Counted from the stretch's first letter, positions 28,221 through 38,510 are shown. The stretch: DNA of 64,000 nt from MAG-121220-bin8 sp002700465 (GCA_943789295.1 CALSTO010000003.1:62001-126000), one strand, 5' to 3'. The notes: generated by a model from the sequence alone, not told the origin. Numbers and translations: made by a program.

Positions 28221-28691
28221 TTAAACCGCAGCCTTAAGCCTAGTGTCTGCTAAAGAAAGCGTGATTTTAATAGAATTAATTAACACACTTAAATTATTGC
28301 TGTCAATGTAATCTACTAGACCCATCCTATTCTTAAAGGCTCCAGAAAGTATTTTAACAGAATCTCCTGTTTGAATTTCTTTAGAAACAGAATAGCCATT
28401 TAAAGCTTCTTTGAGCGTTTCTATTTCCTTTGAACATATTGAAATTGCTTTTCCGTGCCGCCTTAAAACATTTTTTAAAAACGGATTTGAATTAACAAGG
28501 TTATAGTCAAGTTTATTAGTTTCAAAAAAAACATAACCAGAAATCGCCGGGACATGAACTTTTTTGACCCTATCAGACCACTCCCTCTTTTCTATAAAAG
28601 CCGGAACATAAGCATTAACGCCAAGTTTTTTAAAAAAATCCAAGGCCTTAAATTCGTTTCTAGTTTTGGAATAGGCAACAAACCAGCTCAT
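28221..28691 (-). CDS. UpxY-type NusG paralog (transcription antiterminator)
   Basis: 156 residues: an N-terminal NGN domain (WFVAYSKTRNEFKALDFF, KVHVPAISGYVFF) and a C-terminal KOW-like domain (IQTGDSVKILSGAFKNRMGLVDYI). Such specialised NusG paralogs in Bacteroidota (UpxY, RfaH-like) act on long polysaccharide operons. Here no such operon follows; the nearby glycan genes are the wecA homolog and a GT9 gene. It is monocistronic, with its own promoter element. Confidence 0.82.
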   Translation of the reverse strand: MSWFVAYSKTRNEFKALDFFKKLGVNAYVPAFIEKREWSDRVKKVHVPAISGYVFFETNKLDYNLVNSNPFLKNVLRRHGKAISICSKEIETLKEALNGYSVSKEIQTGDSVKILSGAFKNRMGLVDYIDSNNLSVLINSIKITLSLADTRLKAAV

Positions 28692-28705
28692 ATAAATTGT
28701 TTTAA

Positions 28706-28713
28706 CAAAGATA
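28706..28713 (-). promoter_or_regulatory. -7 element (TATCTTTG) of the upxY-like gene
   Basis: A TANNTTTG match on the minus strand, 14 bases before the ATG at 28691. Confidence 0.5.
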
Positions 28714-28962
28714 GCAAATTAATCGAAAACAGCCGTAAAAGGTAGTTCTATAAACGCTATTATATATTTAAATTCCTGTAAAACAAGACTTTAAAAGTTC
28801 TATTTCCAGTATTGTTTTTTTTAATGTGTGCCCACACTAAGAAATAATAAATAAAGTTTTTTTGAAATTTTTAAAGACACGAGCTATGCCCCAACGAACT
28901 GGCTCTTTTTTATTTCTTTAACAATTAAAACGTTTTTTAAGTAGATTATAAAAACACTTAAT

Positions 28963-28970
28963 TAAATTTG
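28963..28970 (+). promoter_or_regulatory. -7 element (TAAATTTG) of purD
   Basis: A TANNTTTG match ending 4 bases before the purD ATG, implying a leaderless mRNA. Confidence 0.5.
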
Positions 28971-28974
28971 TAAA

Positions 28975-30250
28975 ATGAATGTATTAATATTAGGGTCAGG
29001 AGCAAGAGAACACGCCTTTTGCTGGAAGCTTAAAAAATCTAATAATATCGGAAAGATATATGTTGCGCCAGGTAACGCGGGTACTTTAAAAATTGCAGAG
29101 AACTTAGGTTTAGACATCTTAAACTTCAACGATTTAAAAAAAACAATAATTGACCATTCTGTTGAGCTAGTTATTGTTGGCCCTGAAATTCCATTAATTG
29201 AAGGAGTTGTTGATTTTATTAATAACGATTCTGATCTGAATTCAGTTTTAGTAGTAGGTCCGTCAAAGGCTGGTGCCATGTTGGAGGGAAGTAAGGATTT
29301 TTCAAAAGAATTCATGTTTAAACACAACATCCCAACAGCTAGATATAAAAGTTTTAATCAAGAAAATTTAGAGAAAGGCCTAGCTTACTTAGACTCTGCG
29401 TCTCCGCCTTATGTTTTAAAAGCAGATGGACCAGCTGCGGGAAAAGGAGTTTTAATAATTGACAACGTTCAAGAAGCTAAAAAGGAACTAGTTAACATGT
29501 TACAAAATGAAAAGTTCGGAGACGTCTGGTCACAATGTGGTAATAGAAGAATTTCTTGATGGAATTGAGCTTTCTTGTTTTGTTTTAACTGATGGAAAAT
29601 CTTACAAAATACTACCTTATGCCAAAGACTATAAAAGAATTGGAGAAGGAGACAAAGGCCTTAATACAGGAGGAATGGGAGCCGTTTCGCCAGTTCCATT
29701 TGCCGACAAGAATTTTTTAGAAAAGATAGAAGACCGCATAATTATTCCAACAATAAAAGGTTTAAAGTCAGACAACTTGCCCTACAAAGGCTTTGTATTT
29801 ATTGGATTAATTATGGTTAAAAATGAGCCCTATGTTATTGAGTATAATGTAAGAATGGGCGATCCAGAAACACAAGTTGTGCTTCCAAGAATTAAATCAG
29901 ATTTCTTAGATCTAATGATATGCACAGCAAAGAAGACATTAAACAGTTGTGAGATTGAAATCTCGGACGACACATATACTAACGTTGTAATGGTGGCTGG
30001 CGGTTATCCAGAAGGATATGAAAAAGGAAACGTAATTACAGGGGTTCCAGAAAACACAGAAGAGACGATAATATTTCACGCCGGAACAAAGGAGATGAAA
30101 AACGACATCACTACTAATGGAGGAAGAGTTCTGTCTGTGGTTTCAAAGGGTTTAGACCACAAGCAAGCACTTTCAAAATCCTACAAAACAGTTTCTAAAA
30201 TTAACTTTAAAGACAAAAATTACAGAAAGGACATCGGGTTTGACCTATAG
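28975..30250 (+). CDS. purD: Phosphoribosylamine--glycine ligase (frameshifted)
   Basis: GAR synthetase, step two of purine synthesis. N-terminal motif LILGSGAREHAFCWKL, the PSKAGAMLEGSKDFSKEFM segment, the ATP-grasp loop LKADGPAAGKGVLI, then NTGGMGAVSP and EYNVRMGDPETQVVLPR. One frame break near 29520 joins 28975-29559 to a second piece that resumes with GHNVVIEEFLDGIELS. Total length after repair is ~424 residues, as usual. It converges with the small DUF6341 gene and overlaps it by 6 bases. Confidence 0.92.
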
Positions 30251-30473
30251 AAAGGAGTGAGCTGAAGGGTCTTTGTCTTCTTCTCCACTTTTATCAAAAC
30301 CAACAAGCTGAACCATCCAATAAACAAGTAAAGAGGCAATTATAGTTATAAAAACAAAGTTAATACCATTTGCTAGTAACCAGCTTTTAAGCTCAAGAGA
30401 TCTTAAAAAATCAAGTGGAGCAAAAAGAATCTCAACAAATAAATATTCAATTAAGGCCAAAAAAATCTTTCAT
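30245..30473 (-). CDS. DUF6341-like small membrane protein (frameshifted at start)
   Basis: About 75 residues with one clear membrane segment (GINFVFITIIASLLVYWMVQLV) and a conserved-looking tail (GEEDKDPSAHSFL). It resembles the small Flavobacteriia protein found beside purD and sometimes mislabelled uracil phosphoribosyltransferase. The likely ATG is at 30473 (MKDF...); a 7-base T run on the coding strand puts it out of frame, and removing one T gives MKDFLALIEYLFVEILFAP. Without that repair the first start is a TTG at 30460. Function unknown. Confidence 0.7.
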
Positions 30474-30556
30474 CTTTATTAAATTATTTAATCAAAAATA
30501 ATAAATACTCTAGTTACTCAATAAGAAAAATGATAAAAAATTCTTTTTAGATTCAT

Positions 30557-30564
30557 TACCTTTG
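30557..30564 (+). promoter_or_regulatory. -7 element (TACCTTTG) of the DUF4254 gene
   Basis: A TANNTTTG match. A possible TTG start at 30562 falls inside it and so would lie upstream of the transcript; the ATG at 30584 is then the only sensible start. Confidence 0.5.
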
Positions 30565-30583
30565 ATTCTTATAAAAATAAAAC

Positions 30584-31192
30584 ATGAAAAGCCTCAGACT
30601 TCTTTAAAATTTTTGACCAGATCTATAAATGATTATCATGTTAACGATTCTATTGAAACTGAGATCAAAAACCCCTATTCTAAAGATCAGTTCGAACACC
30701 TTTTGTATCAAAAAAACTGGATTGACACGGTTCAGTGGCATTTAGAAGATATTATAAGAGATCCTGAAATTGAGCCAGCTGAAGCTTTAAAAATTAAAAG
30801 AGTAATTGACGCTTCAAATCAAAAAAGAACAGATCTTGTCGAGTTTATTGACGGGTATTTTCTAAATAAATACAAGGATGTTAAGCCTAATGAAAAAGCA
30901 ACATTAAATTCTGAAACTATTGCCTGGGCTTTAGACAGGCTTTCTATTTTAGCTCTTAAGATATTTCATATGTCAGAGGAGGTAAACCGAGAAAGCGCTG
31001 AGCAGTCTCACTAAACTAAGCTGTCAAAAAAAACTAGATGTTTTAAACGAGCAAAAGCTTGATTTGAGCACTGCAATTGACCAGCTTATTGAAGACATTG
31101 AAAAAGGAAACAAATACATGAAAATTTATAAACAAATGAAAATGTATAACGATGAAGAATTAAATCCAGTGCTTTATAAGGCTAAAAAGTAA
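30584..31192 (+). CDS. DUF4254 family protein (two frameshifts)
   Basis: About 200 residues after repair. The conserved DUF4254 core is clear: YHVNDSIETEIKNPY, LLYQKNWIDTVQWHLEDIIRDP, SNQKRTDLVEFID, WALDRLSILALKIFHM and the C-terminal KYMKIYKQMKMYNDEELNP. The promoter places translation at the ATG of 30584 (MKSLRLL), with an indel near 30603 to reach the main frame. A second break near 31005 separates VNRESAEQS from the piece containing LDVLNEQKLDLSTAIDQLIED. The family sits beside GT9 glycosyltransferases in Flavobacteriia, as here (7-bp gap). Function unknown. Confidence 0.8.
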
Positions 31193-31199
31193 ATCTTCT

Positions 31200-32227
31200 A
31201 TGACTCACCTTTTAATATTACGATTTTCGTCAATGGGTGATGTTGCAATGATGATTCCCTCTTTAAGGTGTTTAACCAAGGCCTATCCAGATTTAAACAT
31301 AACAATTGTTACAAACGGATTTTATAAGCCTTTTTTTACTGAGTTTAAAAACATTAACTTTTTTGAAGCGGATTTTAAAAACTCTCACAAAGGAGTCAAA
31401 GGCCTTTTTAAACTTTATAAAGAATTAAAAATCTTGAAGCCCACTCATGTTGCCGATTTGCATTCAGTAATTCGAACTCACTTTCTTTCACTGTTGTTTA
31501 AGTTTAGGTTTATAAAAATTAAAAAAATAAATAAGTTAAGGTCAGATAAAAAAAGACTCTTTAGAAAATCTAATAAAGTGCTCAAACCCTTAATTCCAAC
31601 CCAATACAGATACAGCGAAGTGTTTTGTAGGCTAGGGTTTAATATTGATTTAACCTCTCATGAATTCCCTTTACCTAAAATAATAACAGATACTACGCAC
31701 AAACTCTTTTGTCGGAATTAGAAAGCGGCAAGAAAAAAATTGGAATAGCTCCATTTGCTTCATTTACAGGAAAAATATATCCACTAGACCTTATGCAAAA
31801 GGTAGTTGGTTTTTTGCAGAATGACTACTATGTTTTTTTATTTGGGAGTGGAAAATACGAAACAGACATTTTAAAAGTTTGGACCAAGGCCTATCCTAAT
31901 GTTTTGGGATGCTATGTTTTGAATTCGCTAGAGAGCGAGCTTGAAATCATTTCTAATTTAAGCGCGATGATTTCTATGGACTCTGCGAACGGTCATCTTG
32001 CAGCTAACTATAATGTGCCTGTAATTTCTTTATGGGGACTTACTCATCCTTTCGCGGGTTATGCACCGTTCCTGTCCAAACCTGAAAACGAGCTTCTTTC
32101 AGACAGAGTAAAATATCCATTATTACCAACATCTTCCTATGGAAACAAAACTCCAAAAGGCTATGAAAACGTTATGAGAACAATTGATGTAAACGATGTT
32201 ATCTTGGCGGTTAACAAGGTTGTGTAA
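31200..32227 (+). CDS. Glycosyltransferase family 9 (heptosyltransferase-like; frameshifted)
   Basis: GT-B fold of the lipopolysaccharide heptosyltransferase type. The N-terminal domain opens HLLILRFSSMGDVAMMIPSLRCL. The C-terminal domain has KIGIAPFASFTGKIYPLDLM and ISMDSANGHLAANYNVPVISLWGLTHPF, the nucleotide-sugar site. The frame breaks near 31706; the second piece resumes with LLSELESGKKK. About 342 residues after repair. Likely role: addition of a sugar to lipid A core or surface glycan. It is downstream of DUF4254 in the same unit. Confidence 0.85.
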
Positions 32228-32230
32228 CAA

Positions 32231-33274
32231 CTACACATCGTCATAATCAACAGTGATTTCATTGGTTTGAGGAACTGCTTGACATGTTAAAACCAGGCCT
32301 TCCTTAATTTCAGAATCTGTTAAGATGTTATTTTGAATCATCGTTGCTGACCCTAGCTGTAATTTTTGCAATACATGAGGAGCAAACTCCCTCCTTGACA
32401 AGAGTAAGGAACGTCTATGTTTTTTTGTAGAGCAGCATCTAGAATTGTCATTTTTTTTGGAACATCAAGCTCTATCGTTCTCTTCGTCATAGATTATTTT
32501 TGCAGCAGATCCACTTCCGCTTTTGCTACCACTTTTAGCAACAGACTTTGAGTAAAATAATTCATAAAGAACTTTTTTGTCAGAGTAGTTTAGTTTTTCA
32601 AGAACCTCTTTACTATTCTCTATCATGTTTTCTGGGCCACACAAAAGAACCTTTTGAAAGCTAATTTGAGGATGTTGTTTTAGGACATAGTTTATAAAAC
32701 CAGCATCAATTCTACCAAACCTTGCTTCTAAGTTATTTTCTTGGCTGTAGATGTTGTAGCAAAAAAACCTGTTAGAGTATTTAGATTTTAACTCATCAAT
32801 AGCGCTTGAAAACATTGTACTGGCCTTGGTTTTATTTCCATATCCCAAAACAAAAACACTGTTTTCGTTGTTTTCTAAGACATCAGGAATAATAGACATT
32901 AAAGGAGTGATTCCACTTCCAGCAACAAAAGCGCAGTAATTACCTGATTATTATTTTCAAGGACAAACCTTCCTTCCGGAGCAGAAACTTCAATTGAATC
33001 TCCTTGCTCTTAAAGCATCATTAACGTAGTTTGAAAAAACACCATTTTCAATAGCCTTAACTCCAACCTGAAGATTCTGACTTTGAGGTGAGCTGCAAAT
33101 TGAATAAGATCTTTTTACTTTTTCTCCATTAATATTTGAGGAAAGAGTAAGATATTGACCAGCTTTAAAAGTATATTGATTTTTTAAATTAGGAGGAACT
33201 TCAAAAGAAATTACAACAGAATTTAAGGTTTCTTGTTTTAAACTGGATACTATTAAGGATTGAGTGTTTTTCAA
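32231..33274 (-). CDS. PaaE-like flavin reductase with 2Fe-2S domain (four frameshifts)
   Basis: Ferredoxin-NADP reductase-type electron carrier. Order: FAD domain (KAGQYLTLSS... KRSYSICSSP), NAD(P) domain (FVAGSGITPLMSIIPD, then VLLCGPENMIENSKEVL), a Ser/Gly linker (KSGSKSGSGS) and a C-terminal plant-type 2Fe-2S domain. Repaired, the iron ligands read VPYSCQGG-VCSSC...LTCQ, i.e. CX4CX2C plus a distal Cys. Breaks lie near 33008, 32943, 32470 and 32400, between readable pieces 33274-32990 and 32899-32465 and the tail. The family donates electrons to oxygenases or desaturases; the partner is not visible here. TTG start. Confidence 0.8.
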
Positions 33275-33285
33275 TTTTTTTCTTT

Positions 33286-33293
33286 CAAAGATA
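33286..33293 (-). promoter_or_regulatory. -7 element (TATCTTTG) of the PaaE-like gene
   Basis: A TANNTTTG match on the minus strand, 11 bases before the TTG start at 33274, supporting that start. Confidence 0.5.
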
Positions 33294-33367
33294 ATAAACG
33301 AGCAGAACGAAAACTAACCAAAAAAACATTCTTGTCACGAATGCTTTTAAATATGTATATTAGCTCG

Positions 33368-34882
33368 ATGTTTAAATTAATGTTTGGATTACAATGGAAA
33401 GAATTTAACAGGGGAAAAGCTGTTGGCGGCAAATTAGTTGGTAAAATTTTTAAATGGTTTGGTATTTATATTTTGCTTTTATGGCCTTTATGATGGGAAT
33501 AATTGCATCTGCCTATGGAGGACCCTTAGCTGAATTTCCTCTTAAAGAAGACTCTGTAGCCCCTTTTTTGTACGTCAATAAACAATTAATATACGTTTTT
33601 GCTTACTTGATTGTTATGCGTTATTTTGTTCAGTCACTTCCAGTATTAAACATTAAAGCCTTACTGTTAACTCCTCTTTTAAAAACAAAAATTGTTCGGT
33701 TTTCACTTTTAAAAACTGTTTTAACATATTTTAATATTCTACCACTCTTTTTTTTAATTCCCTTTTCATTTTTGCTTGCGCAAACTGGTAAATTTGATAT
33801 TATTGGATTAATTTTTTGGAATATTAATATAATAGGGCTTATATACGTTACCAATTTTTTCAATTTTTTATTAAACAATAAAGACAAATTACTTTACACA
33901 ATTGGAGGATTATTGGCCTCTAATAAAAGGACTAGAGTATTATTCTATTGTTGATTTTACGCGAATACTCTGAACAGTTTTTTTATTTATTTTACTCTCA
34001 GCCTTATGCAGTCTCTTTCACATGGCTCTTAGTTTTTTGGCTTTACGATTATGTAAAGAAGTATTTGCTTGGCGGCCTTTATATCGACACTGGATTACAG
34101 GTAAAAACTAAAGAAGCTAAAATGGAAGATTTTAGTTTTCTTGATAGGTTTGGAAAACAGCAACATTTATTAAAAACGATTTACGGCTTTTAAAACGATC
34201 CAAGAGAGCGCGAACAGCTGTTTATATGGGCATAGGATTTCTTTTTTATGGTCTTATTTTTGCTTCTCAAGAGAGTACTTATTCAGAATTGGCGGGCGAT
34301 GGTTTTGCATCAGCAGGGAGTTTTTTTGGATATCTTTTTTCCACCGGTGGATTTCTGTTCATGTTTGGATCATTTGTACCAAGCTGGGACAGCCAATATT
34401 ATCCGCTTATGATGACTCAAAACATTGAGTATAAAGAATATTTAAATTCGAAGTGGTCACTTATGGTAATAGGAGCCGTAATCTCAACTGTACTTGCATC
34501 ATTTATTTATTCTTTTTTTGGAGTAAATGCCGTTTATGCTGTTTTGGCAGGAGCTTTTTATAACATAGGAGTGAACGGCTATTTGACACTCTGGGCAGGA
34601 GCTTACACAAAATCTCCAATTGATTTAAATTCAAGTGCTAACGCTTTTGGAGACAAAAAAGCATTTAACGCTAAAACAATGCTTGTGGGGATTCCTCAAA
34701 TGCTTTTACCTGTTTTGGTTTATTCTTTTACAAGTCAATATTATGATCACTTTACAGGGTGCTTGGCTGTTGCTGCCTTAGGAACGCTTGGAATACTTCT
34801 AAAACCTATTGCATTTAATCTTATTATGAAAGCTTACAAAACAGAAAAATATTCAACACTTAAAGCCTACAAAACAAATTAG
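33368..34882 (+). CDS. DUF5687 ABC-2-like permease (four frameshifts)
   Basis: Large hydrophobic protein (~500 residues, 10 or more membrane segments) of the Bacteroidota DUF5687 family, the membrane partner of an ABC ATPase. Landmarks: the start MFKLMFGLQWKEFNRG, YVNKQLIYVFAYLIVMRYFVQSLPVLNIK, SFLDRFGKQQHLLKNDLRLLKRSKRARTAV, and FGSFVPSWDSQYYPLMMTQNIEYKEYL. Frame breaks near 33480, 33925, 33960 and 34172 leave readable pieces 33368-33493, 33454-33954, 33948-34193 and 34226-34882. ATG 33368 is chosen because homologs begin with this short Met-Phe/Leu-x-x-x-x-LxWK pattern. The exported cargo is unknown. Confidence 0.78.
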
Positions 34883-34887
34883 TTGTT

Positions 34888-35584
34888 ATGATTAAAATTG
34901 AAAATCTCACTAAAAAATACTCAAAACAAACCGTCTTAGACATTCTATCACTAGAAATCCCATCTGGACAAACTTTCGGGTTAATTGGAAATAATGGAGC
35001 TGGCAAAACAACACTTTTTAGTTGTTTGCTGGATTTAATAAAACCAACAAAAGGGAAAGTCATTAATAATGACGTTGAAGTTTCTACAAGTGAGGACTGG
35101 AAATCTTTTACAACAGCCTTTTTAGATGAGACTTTTTTAATTGGTTACCTAATGCCTGAGGAATACTTTTATTTTATTGGAGAATTAAGAGGGCTTATCA
35201 AAAATTCAAGTCGATAATTTTGTTTTAAAATTTGAAGATTTTTTCCACGGCGAGATTTTAGGAGGAAAGAAATATTTAAGAGACCTTTCAAAAGGAAATC
35301 AAAAAAAAGTTGGTGTAATAGCCGCCTTAATTGGAGAGCCAAAAGTCATTATTCTCGACGAGCCGTTTGCAAATCTTGATCCTTCCACACAAATAAGACT
35401 TAAAGAAATAATAAAAGATTTGAGCAAGTATAAAGACACCACTATATTGGTGTCTAGTCACGATATTCAAGATGTTACAGAGGTTTGTGACCGAATAGCG
35501 CTTCTTGAAAAAGGGAAACTTATAAAAGATATCAAGACAAATAAGGAAACCCTCAAAGAATTAGAAACTTATTTTAAAGGTTAA
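34888..35584 (+). CDS. ABC transporter ATP-binding protein (frameshifted)
   Basis: About 232 residues after repair: Walker A GNNGAGKTT near residue 36, signature LSKGNQKKVGV, Walker B VIILDEPFANLDP, and the switch histidine in ILVSSHDIQD. It follows DUF5687 by 5 bases and must be its motor. The frame changes near 35205, joining GELRGLIKN to the second piece beginning with QVDNFVLKFEDF. It resembles ATPases of ABC-2 exporters (NatA/CcmA-like). Confidence 0.87.
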
Positions 35585-35607
35585 TAAAATTAAATTTCTT
35601 TATTTTG

Positions 35608-35638
35608 ATTAATTAAGAGCTTCAGCTTCTTAATTAAT
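35608..35638. terminator. AT-rich hairpin between the ABC ATPase gene and sprE
   Basis: ATTAATTAAGA pairs perfectly with TCTTAATTAAT around a GCTTCAGCT loop. No long T-tail follows immediately, so it may be a weak terminator or an RNA-processing/stability element at the boundary of two transcription units. Confidence 0.5.
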
Positions 35639-35649
35639 GAAACATAAGT

Positions 35650-38083
35650 TTGAAAAAATTAACAACATTACTTATTGTAATATTATTCTTGGGTTGCTCA
35701 ACTCAGAAAAATAAAACCTTAAACAAAAGGTATCATTCAACTGTTTCCACTTTTAACGTTTTATTTAACGGAAACGAATCAATTAAAGAAGGTAAAGAAA
35801 GTTTTTTAAAATCCTATCAAGAAGATTTTTGGGAAATTTTGCCAGTCGAACCCATTGAGTCAACAAACAAAATCATTACTGTTGACGGTCTGGAAAATAA
35901 AAGCTTTTTGAAAGCTGAGGAAAAAGCAGCTAAAGCCATTCAAAAACATTCCATGCTCATTGGCGGAGTACAATACAACCCTAAAACACAAGATGCGTAT
36001 TTAATGCTTGGAAGAGCAAGATATTTGGATCAAAGATACGTTCAGGCAATTGACGCTTTTAATCAGGTTTACAAATTAAATATTGATAATCAGGCCTGGA
36101 AGCGAGTCCGTTATTTGGAAAGCAAGATCTAACATTCGTCTGGAGCAAGAGCTTGTAGCTGTTGAACTTCTGCAAGAACTTTTAAAGAATAAAAAAAACA
36201 GTTCAGAAATTGTTGCAAAGGCTTACTCGGTATTGTCTATGGCGTATTTAAAACTCAACAAAACAAACGAAGCTTTAAAAACTCTTGAAATTGCTCAAAG
36301 AAACACCAAAGATAAAAACCACAAAGCAAGACTCTTATATATAAAAGGCCAATTGTATGAAAAACAAAATGAAATAGATTCTGCAAAAAACTCTTTCAAT
36401 AAAATTTTAAATTTTAAAAGAAAAATTTCAAGAAATATATATATAAACGCAAAGGTTAAAGCTCTTTTATATTCTGAGTCTCTTAACTCAAAAAAAGAGT
36501 TTTTGAAACTGATTAAAAATGAAGAAAACAAACCCTACTTAGATAAAATATATTACAATTACTCTAAACTTCTTTTCTCTACCGGTTCAGTTGCCATGGC
36601 AAAGAATTTTTTAAATATGTCAATAAAAGAAAACCCCGCTGATAAAAAATTAAAATCAAAAGCCTACATAAAGTTTTCAGAATTAAACTTTAACGACACA
36701 AATTTCTTAACGGCAGGAAGATATTTAGACAGTACGCTTCAGGTTTTAGATAAAAAATCCAAAGAATTTTGGTTTTACGAAAGACAAAAGAAAGGAATTC
36801 AAAAAGTTGTTGATTTAGAAGAAAATCTAATTTTTTATGACAGTTTAATAAGGCTTTCAAGCTATGATAAAAAAAAGTTAGATGAAATTTTAAAATCAAT
36901 CAGTACAGAAAACAAACAACAATCTGAAAAATCAAGTTCAAACGAAGTAAGACAAGACAGAGTTTTTAAAAAAACTAATTTTTATTTTTACAACGACAAA
37001 ATAGTGGCTTTTGGAATTAAATCTTTTAAGTCTGTTTGGGGAAACAGAGAACGTAATACTTATTGGAGATCTGAAAAGTCGATTTTAAAAAACAATATAT
37101 CGTCCGATAACACTGCAAACGAGGAGGGCTCCAATAAACCTGTTTCTGAAAATGAAACTCAGTTCTTAGAACTATATAAAGACATACCTTTTTCTGAATT
37201 TAAAAAAGATAGTCTTAATAATCTTATTGACTTATCTAAACTAGAGCTGGCAGAATTATACACTCTTAAGTACAAAAATTATAAGCTAGGAGAAACCGTT
37301 TTAACTCAATATTTATCTAAAGATCCAAATTCAAATAGAGCCACCAAAGCCAAATACTTGCTTTATAAACTATATAAAATTCAAAATAACGAAAAATATA
37401 TAAAAATTAAAGAGGATATTATAGCTAGTGATTCACTTTCTAGATTTGCAAAAATTTTATTAAAAGATCCAGACATGTTAATGGATGAAAACAAATCTTT
37501 AGCACTTAGAGACAGTTTGGCTAAAATGTTTAACAATCAAGATTTTGAAAAAATTATAAAATCAGTAGACCTAAATATTGATATTGTTGAAAAAGAAGAA
37601 ATTAAAGTCGATTTGGAATTACTCAGAGCTCAGTCTTATGGAAGATTAGAGGGCATAGAAAAGTACACTGAGCTTCTCAAAGAAATTTCAAAAAAATATT
37701 CAGAGAACAAAACCGCTATTGATTTAAACAAAACTATTTCTATGATTGGTAGAAAATGGAAAACCCCAATAAGCTTAAAAGCTTCAAAAGATTTCAAACT
37801 AATATTTATTGTTAATAATAGTGATTTAAATAAAAGTGAGATTTTAAAAATTAACAGCAAAATAAGTACTGAGTTAAACAGTATTAATAGAGTGTCTTTT
37901 GACGTTTACAATAATAAAAATAACCTAATAGTTATTCACGATTTTAAAAGTGAAGAAAAAGCAGAGGACACTGCCCTAAAAATAACCGTTCAAATTCCTG
38001 AATTACGACTTAAAAATAATTTTGTAGCTTTGTCTTCCCAGTATAAAAACATGCTGATTTACAAGACTTTAGACTTGGATTAA
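35650..38083 (+). CDS. sprE: SprE/PorW-type TPR lipoprotein of gliding and type IX secretion (frameshifted)
   Basis: About 810 residues. A lipoprotein signal (LLIVILFLGC) is followed by the family's N-terminal NKRYHSTVSTFNVLFNGNESIKEG and helical TPR repeats (QDAYLMLGRARYLDQRYVQAIDAFNQVY and later copies), then a long charged central region and C-terminal repeats. SprE/PorW is an outer-membrane-associated protein needed for the type IX secretion system and gliding in Flavobacterium. A single break near 36110 joins NQAWKR to VIWKARSNIRLEQ. TTG start. It is followed after 4 bases by the bactofilin gene. Confidence 0.85.
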
Positions 38084-38087
38084 TATT

Positions 38088-38510
38088 ATGGCGTTTAATT
38101 TATCAAATAACAAACAGATGCAACAAAATAGAGAATCAAATAAAATTGATATAATAGAAAAAACAACAGTAATTGTAGGAAACATAACCTCTCAAGCTGA
38201 TTTTAGAATTGACGGAAAAGTTGAAGGAACTATTTCAACATCTGGAAAAGTGGTAATTGGAGAAGAGGGAATTGTTTCTGGAAAGATTGTTTGTGAAAAC
38301 TCAGATATTGCAGGGACCATCAAGGGGAACTTAGATGTTTCAGGAATTTTATCGTTAAAATCCTCAGCCAGAATTGAAGGCGAGGTTATTGCGGGTAAAT
38401 TAGCCGTTGAGTCTGGAGCAAATGTCGATGCGAGCATTTCTATGAAAGGCGCAAAAAAAATGAAGGCTCTTTCTTCAACTGAAAAAACGCATTCTGAAAA
38501 AACAGCGTAA
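38088..38510 (+). CDS. Bactofilin (polymer-forming cytoskeletal protein)
   Basis: 140 residues of the bactofilin (DUF583) family. A short unstructured N-terminus precedes a beta-helix core of repeated strands: IVGNITSQADFRIDGKVEGTIST, GKVVIGEEGIVSGKIVCEN, AGTIKGNLDVSGILSLKSSARIEGEVIAGKL. Bactofilins self-assemble into nucleotide-independent filaments at the membrane and position wall or secretion machinery. It lies between sprE and atpZ, and its last codons overlap the start region of atpZ. Confidence 0.92.
   Translation: MAFNLSNNKQMQQNRESNKIDIIEKTTVIVGNITSQADFRIDGKVEGTISTSGKVVIGEEGIVSGKIVCENSDIAGTIKGNLDVSGILSLKSSARIEGEVIAGKLAVESGANVDASISMKGAKKMKALSSTEKTHSEKTA

Noticed and set aside
28826..28837. 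Inverted repeat GTGTGCCCACAC upstream of purD as an operator
   Set aside because: Only 5 bp per arm, a single copy and 137 bp from the purD start; too weak to claim.
33260..33367. Upstream extension of the DUF5687 reading frame
   Set aside because: The extension has no family similarity and would overlap the start and promoter of the divergent reductase; the ATG at 33368 gives the expected N-terminus.
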